From NCBI GenBank assembly GCA_946479255.1, contig CAMLFK010000164.1, positions 1-11,049 on the forward strand: a DNA stretch of 11,049 nucleotides. Reading direction: 5' to 3'. A program made the translations under genes and the position numbers. This stretch comes from an uncultured Oxalobacteraceae bacterium. GTDB lineage: Bacteria > Pseudomonadota > Gammaproteobacteria > Burkholderiales > Burkholderiaceae. A model generated the notes under the pieces. That model saw only the letters and a list, made by a program, of their open reading frames with translations, was not told where the DNA came from and made no database searches. Below are positions 1-5,651 of this stretch, in pieces (positions within the stretch are counted from its first letter, which is position 1; the number at the start of each line of letters is the position of its first letter).

Positions 1-8
1 CATGACGC

Positions 9-752
9 TTATTTTCCGCGCGCATCATCAATACGGCGGAACAAATCCCTATAGAGGTCACGCGTATGCGCGCTCATGTGCTTGCGCGCCAGATCTAGCT
101 CCTTGAGCTCGCGCTGGGCGATGGCCTGTTCGCCATTCGCATGCGCCCACAAATAATACTCGCCGTGCACCTCAGTGCTACCAAAACACCCCACAAGTTC
201 TTCAAACTGCGCGCCTGCCCGCGAGTTTTGGCCAGCTTGAACGTATGCCTGCGCGAGCAGCAGCCCAACCTGCTCAGGTCGAAAACTTGGCGCGCGCGCA
301 CGGACTGCCTCCAGCGTGGCAATCGCATCGTTGACCTGACCATTGCCCAGCCTGGCCATAGCCGCCGCCACGCCGATATCAGGATCGTTGGCGAACGGCC
401 CGCTCAAGCATGCATCGAAGTGCGACACCGCCTCCTTCATCTTGCCCGCGTCGTAAAAAGCATGCGCCAGCGCCATCTGATTCTGGGCGGTCGGTGCGAG
501 GTCGAACGCATGTTGCGCCTCGCGCAGGGCTCGGTCCGGATCGATGCTTTTCTGGATTGATTGGCCTACCTTAAGGATGCCGCGTTCCAGCTTCGAATGC
601 GGCAGGAAAACCACCGCGTAGTACACGATGCTGCCGAGAATAGGGAAGCTGAACAGGATAAGCAGCCAGTACATTTCGCGACGTGTGCGAACCGCATGTA
701 CGGCGAAAAACAGTGCGATGGCAAAGTGCAGGCCCAGACCGATAAATGGCAT
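9..752 (-). CDS. Membrane-anchored TPR protein with PLDc_N-like N-terminus
   Basis: A 247-residue protein of unknown function. Residues about 5-22 and 28-50 form two hydrophobic helices. The W-L-L-I-L-F-S-F-P-I-L-G-S pattern, then Y-Y, resembles the PLDc_N segment at the start of cardiolipin synthases, but no phospholipase HKD motif follows. Residues about 70-215 are alpha-helical with TPR-like spacing (A-H-A-F-Y-D-A-G-K-M-K-E-A-V-S-H-F, and later A-Q-A-Y-V-Q-A-G-Q-N-S-R-A). It is probably an inner-membrane protein with a cytoplasmic TPR tail that binds partner proteins. The start is supported by AAAGGA six bases before the ATG. The stop lies eight bases from the window edge. A minus-strand ATG at positions 3-1 could begin a downstream gene in the same transcript, but only one codon is visible. 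By eye the base composition is less GC-rich than in the later genes. The reading frame is secure; the function is not. Confidence 0.85.
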   Translation of the reverse strand: MPFIGLGLHFAIALFFAVHAVRTRREMYWLLILFSFPILGSIVYYAVVFLPHSKLERGILKVGQSIQKSIDPDRALREAQHAFDLAPTAQNQMALAHAFYDAGKMKEAVSHFDACLSGPFANDPDIGVAAAMARLGNGQVNDAIATLEAVRARAPSFRPEQVGLLLAQAYVQAGQNSRAGAQFEELVGCFGSTEVHGEYYLWAHANGEQAIAQRELKELDLARKHMSAHTRDLYRDLFRRIDDARGK

Positions 753-814
753 GGTGATTCCTTTAAATTGAGGAGCGGGAAGTGAGCGAATGTGCCGAGT
801 AACATTGCTGCAAT

Positions 815-843
815 ATTATCGCTCTTTCAACGCGCCGGGCGAA
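815..843 (-). promoter_or_regulatory. Weak candidate promoter for the TPR gene
   Basis: On the minus strand GATAAT (815-820) matches five of six -10 consensus bases. TTCGCC sits 17 bases upstream as a poor -35 (three of six). It lies in the 144-base divergent gap between the TPR gene and the PPC-domain gene. I saw no comparable plus-strand promoter for the PPC gene in that gap. Confidence 0.22.
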
Positions 844-896
844 TGTCGAAGCGCAAAATCGGCGATCAAGTTTGTGAGCTCTGGTAAGCTCGCTCG

Positions 897-1289
897 ATGA
901 ATGCCATCCCCCTTCGACTCGAACCTGGCGCCGACCTGCGCGCCGCGCTCGAAGACATCGCCAACAATGCCGGCGGATCGATGTTTGTCGTCGCCGCCAT
1001 CGGCAGCCTGGTCGACGCCACGCTGCGCTTCGCCGACGAACCGGCGGAAGCGACTATTGAAGGACCTTGGGAATTGCTGACCCTTGCCGGCAGCCTGAGC
1101 GCGAACGGTGGGCATTTGCACATGTCCGTATCGGACCGCAACGGCCGTGTACTGGGTGGCCACGTCGGCTACGGCAACATCGTGCGCACGACGGTCGAAG
1201 CACTGCTGGTTCAGCTACCCGACTGGTCGATGACGCGCGAGCTCGACGACTTCACAGGGTTCAAAGAATTGGTAGTGCGCCCGCGTTGA
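897..1289 (+). CDS. PPC/DUF296-domain protein
   Basis: A 130-residue protein made almost entirely of one PPC (plants and prokaryotes conserved, DUF296) domain. The diagnostic features are an early A-A-I-G-S-L-V-D-A-T-L-R segment (about residues 33-44), then L-A-G-S-L-S, the G-G-H-L-H-M-S-V-S-D block near residues 71-80, and L-G-G-H-V near 86-90. The clustered histidines are typical of the family. In plants the domain accompanies AT-hook DNA-binding proteins. Free-standing bacterial members such as this one form trimers in known structures, and their role is not established. There is no AT-hook, signal peptide or membrane segment, so it should be cytoplasmic. The start codon has no strong Shine-Dalgarno; GGTAAG (883-888) is the nearest purine-rich stretch. 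A five-base hairpin (GAGCT 876-880 with AGCTC 887-891) sits right before the start and could affect initiation. The gene stands alone, convergent with the M28 peptidase gene. Confidence 0.9.
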   Translation: MNAIPLRLEPGADLRAALEDIANNAGGSMFVVAAIGSLVDATLRFADEPAEATIEGPWELLTLAGSLSANGGHLHMSVSDRNGRVLGGHVGYGNIVRTTVEALLVQLPDWSMTRELDDFTGFKELVVRPR

Positions 1290-1328
1290 GAAGACAGTTT
1301 TACTTATAGTAATAGGCCGGCGGAATGG

Positions 1329-1366
1329 CGCCTTCGACGAGGCGGTATTGCCTGCCGTCGAAGGCG
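1329..1366. repeat. Strong hairpin in convergent gap
   Basis: CGCCTTCGAC (1329-1338) pairs perfectly with GTCGAAGGCG (1357-1366). An inner stem AGGC (1340-1343)/GCCT (1350-1353) closes a six-base loop. It lies 40 bases past the stop of the PPC gene and could terminate or stabilise that transcript. No T-run follows on either strand, so it is not a classic intrinsic terminator. Confidence 0.6.
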
Positions 1367-1392
1367 TAGCGCGCCATGCCATTTGCCGAAGT

Positions 1393-1426
1393 GAAGAAAG
1401 AACCGCCCGGCAAATAAGCGGGCGGT
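1393..1426 (-). terminator. Intrinsic terminator of the M28 peptidase gene
   Basis: Read on the minus strand, ACCGCCCG (1419-1426) pairs perfectly with CGGGCGGT (1402-1409) around a nine-base AT-rich loop. The T-rich tail TTCTTTCTT follows immediately. It starts about 25 bases past the peptidase stop codon. Position, GC-rich stem and T-rich tail all fit rho-independent termination of the leftward transcript. Confidence 0.75.
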
Positions 1427-1450
1427 GGTGCGTATGCAAGGTGAAACTTC

Positions 1451-3082
1451 TTACTTACCCGCGCGAATCCGTCCAAACGCCTCGCCCGCCTTCCAGGCCG
1501 GCATCTTCGGCGCATCGGCCACCATCCGGCCCAGGTTCAGGGTGAACTGCGCCTGCTGCACCATGCCGGACAAATCCCAAGTCGGATCGAACTGATCGCT
1601 GACCTGGTGATAGCGTCCCTTCTCATACGCATCCCACTTGGCGGTCGATGCGGCCGCATCCTTCACGTACATCTTGCCGCCATCGATAGAGAAGGCCGGA
1701 ATGCCCGCCTTGGCGAAGCTGAAGTGGTCGCTGCGGAAGTACACGCCGCGCAGGTCCGGCTCGGACGGGCTGACCTGCATCCCCATGGCCTTGGCGGTGG
1801 CTGCCGCCATCACGCCCAACTCGGTGCGCTCGCTGCCGTCCACGCCGATGTCCTTGGTGGTGCCCGCGAAGTTCAGGCTGTCCAGGTTCAGCGCCGCTGC
1901 GGTCTTGGCCGCCGGCCACAGAGGGCTGCTGGCGTAGGCCGAGCTGCCGATCAGGCCTTGCTCTTCGGCCGCCACCCACAGGAACATCTGGCTGCGCTTG
2001 GCCGGCGAAGCCAGCGCGGCCTGCGCCATCGCCAGGAGGCCCGCGGTACCGGAAGCGTTGTCGACCGCGCCGTTGTAGATGGTGTCGCCTTCGGTGCCTT
2101 GCTTGCCCAGGTGGTCCCAGTGCGCGCTGTAGATCACCACTTCATCTTTGAGCTTGGGATCGGTACCCGGCACCACCGCCGCCACGTTGAACTGGTCGAT
2201 GATGCGCACGGCGGACTTCATGTCGCCTTTTACGCGCGCGTTCAGCGGCACTGCCTTGAAGCCTTTGACTTCGGCGGCGGCGCGCAGCTGGTCCAGGTCC
2301 TGGCCGGCGGCCTTGAATAGCGCCCGCGCGCTGGCATCGGTCATCCAGCCTTGCAGGCCGGTGCCCAGTTTGCCCTGCGCCAGCTGGAAGCGTTCTGCCA
2401 GCCAGCTGTTCTGCACCACGCTCCAGCCATACGAGGCCGATGCATCGGTATGGATCAGCAGGATGCCCGCCGCGCCATGGCGCGCGGCTTCTTCGAATTT
2501 ATAGGTCCAGCGGCCGTAGTAGGTCAGGCCCTTGCCGTTGAAGCGGTTCGGCGCGGCGCTGGTGGGCATCGGGTCGTTGACCATCACCACCACGATCTTG
2601 CCCTTCATGTCCAGCCCGGCGTAATCGTCCCAGCCTTCTTCCGGCGCGGTGATGCCATAGCCGGCAAACACCAGTTCCGCGTCAAAGTTGTGGGCAGCCT
2701 CGGCATCGCCCGGTGCCCACACCCAGTCCTTGCCGAATGCCAGCGGCAGCGCCTGCCCGCCTGCCTGGACCGCGAGATTGCTCGCTTCCGGCGTGGCCTT
2801 GATGCCGGCGATCTTGACCGCCTGCCGATAGCTGTTGCCGTTGCCGGGCTTGAGGCCAAGCGCGATAGCCTGCGCTTCGAGGTAGGCGACGGTCAGGTCG
2901 CCGCCGCGCTGGCCGGTACCGCGCCCTTCCAGCAGGTCGTCCGCCAGAAAGGTGAGGTGGCCGCGCAGCGTCGATTCCTTGACGGCGGGGAGGGATGCCG
3001 GGGTGGCGGCGGTCGCGGGCAAAGCGAAGACCAGGCTGGTGGCCAGGGCTGTGCTCACGACGGAGGAAAGCATTGTATGCAT
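1451..3082 (-). CDS. Secreted M28-family zinc aminopeptidase with PA-type insertion
   Basis: A 543-residue exported metallopeptidase expected to release N-terminal residues from peptides in the periplasm or outside the cell. Residues 1-26 form a signal peptide ending in A-T-A-A. The part near residues 130-260 resembles a protease-associated (PA) insertion. The co-catalytic zinc site of M28 is complete: H321 and D323 in Y-S-A-H-W-D-H-L-G, D341 in V-D-N-A-S-G-T, E373/E374 in A-A-E-E-Q-G-L-I-G-S, D401 in N-L-D-S-L-N and H453 in S-D-H-F-S-F. The frame extends upstream to 3172, but that extension reads M-C-Y-P-C-G and would put about 30 unlike residues before the signal peptide. I chose the ATG at 3082, which has AGGA four bases upstream (3087-3090). 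ATG 3073 is an alternative. It lies 99 bases downstream of tonB on the same strand, so cotranscription is possible. The exact peptide substrate is unknown. Confidence 0.93.
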   Translation of the reverse strand: MHTMLSSVVSTALATSLVFALPATAATPASLPAVKESTLRGHLTFLADDLLEGRGTGQRGGDLTVAYLEAQAIALGLKPGNGNSYRQAVKIAGIKATPEASNLAVQAGGQALPLAFGKDWVWAPGDAEAAHNFDAELVFAGYGITAPEEGWDDYAGLDMKGKIVVVMVNDPMPTSAAPNRFNGKGLTYYGRWTYKFEEAARHGAAGILLIHTDASASYGWSVVQNSWLAERFQLAQGKLGTGLQGWMTDASARALFKAAGQDLDQLRAAAEVKGFKAVPLNARVKGDMKSAVRIIDQFNVAAVVPGTDPKLKDEVVIYSAHWDHLGKQGTEGDTIYNGAVDNASGTAGLLAMAQAALASPAKRSQMFLWVAAEEQGLIGSSAYASSPLWPAAKTAAALNLDSLNFAGTTKDIGVDGSERTELGVMAAATAKAMGMQVSPSEPDLRGVYFRSDHFSFAKAGIPAFSIDGGKMYVKDAAASTAKWDAYEKGRYHQVSDQFDPTWDLSGMVQQAQFTLNLGRMVADAPKMPAWKAGEAFGRIRAGK

Positions 3083-3181
3083 GGGTTCCTGTGGCGAGAA
3101 AAGGGATTGAACAGGCGTCGGATCGGGCGCGTGTGCGATTGTATTCCTTCTAACTCCACAGGGGTAGCACATGGGGCCGGC

Positions 3182-3847
3182 TTAGGTCTCCAGTGTCCAG
3201 ACATAGGCAATCTGCGCCCAGCCCGGCTGCGGCACGCCGCCTTCCATGGCCGGCTTGAATTTGCACAGGCTGAGGGCTTGCTGCGCCGCGCGGTCCAGCT
3301 CGCGGAAGCCGCTCGAACGCTGCACCCGCGAACTGGTCACCGTGCCGTCGGTACCGACCAGCAGGGCCAGTTCCACGGTGCCGGTATCGCCGTTGCGCGC
3401 GGACCGGGCTGGATAGTCGGGCCTGGCGCAGGCGTTGGCGTCCGCCAGCACCGCCGTGCGGATGCGAGTGCCCGGTGCCGCAGGCGCTGCTGCGGGAGAG
3501 GGCGGCGCCACCGGTCCGGGATCGGCGGGTGCGGGATTTGCCTCAGCGCTCGCCTGGACGGTGGGTTCCACCGGCTGCTGCTCCACCACGACCTCGGGCA
3601 TCGGCGCCACGATTCTGGGTTGTTGCACCGGCGTGGTTTGCGGCCTGGGTGGTTCGACCGGCGGTGGCGGCGGTTCGCGCATCTCCGGGACAAATACCGT
3701 GACTTCGTCCAGCAGCTGGGGCATGGAAATATGCCGGATGTTCATGTTTTGCACTATCAGGCACCCGATGGCGACGTGTAGTGCCGCCACCAGGGCGATT
3801 TTGCCCGCTTTGCTGCTACCACCTTCGTATACGTTAGAGAAGTGCAT
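3182..3847 (-). CDS. tonB: TonB-family energy transducer
   Basis: A 221-residue TonB-type protein that would couple the inner-membrane proton gradient to outer-membrane receptors. Residues 1-15 are cytoplasmic, and about 16-35 form the single membrane anchor (I-A-L-V-A-A-L-H-V-A-I-G-C-L-I-V). About 55-130 is a proline-rich periplasm-spanning region including P-P-P-P-P. From about 140 to the end is a TonB C-terminal domain with the typical D-Y-P-A-R-S-A-R-N-G-D-T-G-T-V core, D-G-T-V, R-S-S-G-F and F-K-P. Two cysteines, one before D-Y-P-A-R and one in S-L-C-K-F-K-P, are well placed for a disulfide, as in many TonB-like proteins. I chose the start at 3847 because GGAG lies six bases upstream. 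An in-frame extension to 3886 lacks support. No exbB or exbD gene and no TonB-dependent receptor is present here, so it must use partners encoded elsewhere. The M28 peptidase gene follows on the same strand. Confidence 0.9.
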   Translation of the reverse strand: MHFSNVYEGGSSKAGKIALVAALHVAIGCLIVQNMNIRHISMPQLLDEVTVFVPEMREPPPPPVEPPRPQTTPVQQPRIVAPMPEVVVEQQPVEPTVQASAEANPAPADPGPVAPPSPAAAPAAPGTRIRTAVLADANACARPDYPARSARNGDTGTVELALLVGTDGTVTSSRVQRSSGFRELDRAAQQALSLCKFKPAMEGGVPQPGWAQIAYVWTLET

Positions 3848-3981
3848 GGCGATCTCCAGTTCTTGTTGTTTGGCCGGCCGAGTCAACGGTATCTACAGCT
3901 TGGATCGGCAGGTGCTGCCGAAGTTGCAGTGTCGCGGCTGCCAATGCGCGTGCCTTGCGCTCGCTCAGGTGGCTATCGATG

Positions 3982-4011
3982 TTCACATGGCGCCCCGATG
4001 TATGAAATAAT
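3982..4011 (+). promoter_or_regulatory. Candidate promoter for the regulator/binding-protein/kinase operon
   Basis: TTCACA (3982-3987) and AATAAT (4006-4011), 18 bases apart, each match five of six sigma-70 consensus bases. The predicted transcript would begin near 4018 and carry an 80-base leader before the GTG start at 4100. It sits in the 252-base divergent gap between tonB and the regulator. I saw no clear operator repeat near it. Confidence 0.38.
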
Positions 4012-4084
4012 CCCACCAGGCTTGGCGCGATTCCGTTAAGCCGCACACATTGCTGTGTTTCAATGGTAAGCAGATGTAAAGCTC

Positions 4085-4092
4085 GGGGAGGG
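4085..4092 (+). promoter_or_regulatory. Ribosome binding site fixing the GTG start at 4100
   Basis: GGGGAGGG lies seven bases before GTG 4100. That GTG is also the point where receiver-domain similarity begins, so it decides the start of the response regulator. A longer overlapping frame from 4063 does not match the regulator. Confidence 0.6.
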
Positions 4093-4099
4093 CGGGGCA

Positions 4100-4750
4100 G
4101 TGCAGACGAAGCAGACAGCGGTACGCGTAATGCTGGCCGACGATCATCCGATCGTGATGACGGGCTTTGCCATGTCCCTGGCCGGCGTCGGCATGGACGT
4201 GGTCGGCCAGGCGCGCACGCCGGACGAAGCGACCGCCATGTACGCCGAGCTGCGGCCCGACGTGCTGGTGATGGACATCCGCTTCGGCACCGAGCTCACC
4301 GGCCTGGACGCGGCACGCAACATCCTCGCGAAGGACCCTGCGGCCAATATCGTCTTCCTCAGCCAGTTCGACCAGGACAGCCTGATCAAGGAAACCTACC
4401 GCCTGGGGGCGCGCGCTTTCGTCACCAAGGACTGCGACCCGGCCGACCTGGCCACCGCGGTGCGCCAGGCGCACGAGGGCAAGCTGTACTTCCTGCCGCA
4501 GATCGCCGAACGCCTGGCCAACCTGTCGGTGCGCGGCGACGCTTCGCCGCAATCGCAGCTCGACCAGCGCGGCCTGGAAATCTTCAAGCTGATGGCCGAA
4601 GGCCTGACCAACGCCGAAATCGCCGAGAAGCTGAACCTGTCCACCAAGACCATCAGCAACATCAGCCAGGCGATCAAGGAAAAGCTGGGCGTGGACCGCC
4701 AGGCTTACATCACCAAGCTGGCCGTCAAACACGGCTTGATCGAACCTTAG
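4100..4750 (+). CDS. NarL/FixJ-family response regulator
   Basis: A 216-residue cytoplasmic transcription factor that should be phosphorylated by the kinase encoded two genes downstream. The receiver domain (about 1-125) carries the acidic pair D14-D15 in L-A-D-D-H-P-I-V. The phospho-acceptor is D59 in L-V-M-D-I-R-F-G, the switch Ser S88 is in F-L-S-Q-F, and K110 is in F-V-T-K-D. A short linker leads to a LuxR-type helix-turn-helix (about 155-205) with G-L-T-N-A-E-I-A-E-K-L-N-L-S and the recognition helix around T-K-T-I-S-N-I-S-Q-A-I. All key residues are present and the length is normal for the family. Translation starts at GTG with a well-spaced ribosome site. The TAG stop overlaps the next GTG start by one base. 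Its targets cannot be read from the sequence; the divergent tonB and its own operon are candidates. Confidence 0.95.
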   Translation: MQTKQTAVRVMLADDHPIVMTGFAMSLAGVGMDVVGQARTPDEATAMYAELRPDVLVMDIRFGTELTGLDAARNILAKDPAANIVFLSQFDQDSLIKETYRLGARAFVTKDCDPADLATAVRQAHEGKLYFLPQIAERLANLSVRGDASPQSQLDQRGLEIFKLMAEGLTNAEIAEKLNLSTKTISNISQAIKEKLGVDRQAYITKLAVKHGLIEP

Positions 4751-5643
4751 TGGGCGCCTTGCGGCGCACGCTGGCGCTGGTGCTGGCTTCGGCGCTCGCC
4801 TTCGGTGCGAGCGCCCAGGCGGCCGACGTGGCCGGCCTGCGTTTTCGCATCGTCACGGCCGACCAGTCCATGCTCACCCAGCGCATTGCGTCCGACCTGC
4901 ACCGGCGCATGCTGCAGGTGTATGGCGGCCTGCGCGTGGCACAGGCCAACGGCGCGCGCCGCCACATCGTGGTGGCGGTCGGCCCGGCCGCGCTGCGCAA
5001 GGTACTGGCACGCCCGTGCGACTGCGTGGTGATCGGCGCCTACACTTCCAGCCAGGCGTGGCAGGCTATGGCCACCACCATGCCGTCCGCCCGCCTGCTC
5101 AGCGTAACCAACATCTTCGCCGAGCCTGCGCCGGCCGATCAGCTGCGCCTCGTCGCGCTGCTCTTCAAGAGCAAACCCGTGAGGGTGGCCGCGCTGCTCA
5201 GCCACGACACGCAGTATCTGCGTCCGGTGCTGGCCGAGGTAGACGACGTGCGCATCTACACGCCGGGCGAGGACGTCACCCGCCTGCTGGGCAGCATGAG
5301 CCAGGCGCGGGTGCTGCTGGCCGTGCCCGACCAGGCGGTCTACACGGCCGAGAACATCCGCAATATCCTCCTGTCGACCTACCGCCTGAACCAGGCGGTG
5401 ATCGGCTTTTCGGCCGACATGGTCAGGGCCGGTGCGCTGGCGTCCACCTATTCGGATGTCGACCACATCAACGCCCACATCGCCGACCTTGCCGCGGAAT
5501 ACCTCGACAACGGCGAACTGGCCGCGCCGCAGTTCCCACGCTACTTCAGCACCACCGTCAACGAAGGCGTGGCGCGCTCGCTTGACGTGCCGCTCTCCGC
5601 GATCGTGCGGCGCTTCTCCCAACAACCGCTCAAACGTCCATGA
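4750..5643 (+). CDS. Periplasmic ABC-type (TrpX-like) binding protein, probable sensory partner
   Basis: A 297-residue exported protein. Residues 1-24 are a signal peptide (R-R, a hydrophobic core of L/A/V, then A-Q-A before A-D-V). The rest resembles the ABC_sub_bind (TrpX-like) solute-binding family. The best landmarks are near residues 184-234: the A-V-P-D-Q-A-V-Y segment, the I-R-N-I-L-L-S-T-Y-R stretch, then V-I-G-F-S-A-D-M-V and A-G-A-L-A-S-T-Y-S. The signal peptide has no lipobox cysteine, so the mature protein should be soluble in the periplasm. The only cysteines are C90 and C92 in R-P-C-D-C-V-V. The GTG start overlaps the previous stop (TAGTG). Its frame runs upstream through the regulator, but only the part from 4750 gives a signal peptide and family match. 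No permease or ATPase gene is adjacent, and the kinase gene follows directly, so a ligand-sensing role is more likely than transport. The ligand is unknown. Confidence 0.88.
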   Translation: MGALRRTLALVLASALAFGASAQAADVAGLRFRIVTADQSMLTQRIASDLHRRMLQVYGGLRVAQANGARRHIVVAVGPAALRKVLARPCDCVVIGAYTSSQAWQAMATTMPSARLLSVTNIFAEPAPADQLRLVALLFKSKPVRVAALLSHDTQYLRPVLAEVDDVRIYTPGEDVTRLLGSMSQARVLLAVPDQAVYTAENIRNILLSTYRLNQAVIGFSADMVRAGALASTYSDVDHINAHIADLAAEYLDNGELAAPQFPRYFSTTVNEGVARSLDVPLSAIVRRFSQQPLKRP

Positions 5644-5646
5644 GGT
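5642..5646 (+). promoter_or_regulatory. Ribosome binding site favouring the kinase start at 5652
   Basis: GAGGT sits five bases before ATG 5652. The alternative ATG at 5640 overlaps the previous stop as ATGA but has no ribosome site upstream. The two starts differ by only four residues. Confidence 0.55.
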
Positions 5647-5651
5647 CCACC

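Noticed and set aside
1..3. Minus-strand ATG that may start a gene beyond the left edge
   Set aside because: Only one codon is visible, so no gene can be supported.
3138..3143. TACAAT on the minus strand as a -10 for the M28 gene
   Set aside because: It matches five of six bases, but no acceptable -35 lies 16-18 bases upstream, so I did not call a promoter.
3083..3172. N-terminal extension of the M28 peptidase frame
   Set aside because: It would place about 30 unlike residues in front of a clear signal peptide. The ATG at 3082 has a ribosome site nearby.
2351..3781. 476-residue plus-strand open frame across the M28 and tonB genes
   Set aside because: It runs antisense across two well-supported genes and the gap between them and has no recognisable domain.
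4063..4749. Upstream part of the long plus-strand frame continuing into the binding-protein gene
   Set aside because: It overlaps the regulator in another frame, is rich in Arg/Gly/Pro as expected for a shifted GC-rich frame, and has no family match. The signal peptide begins only at 4750.
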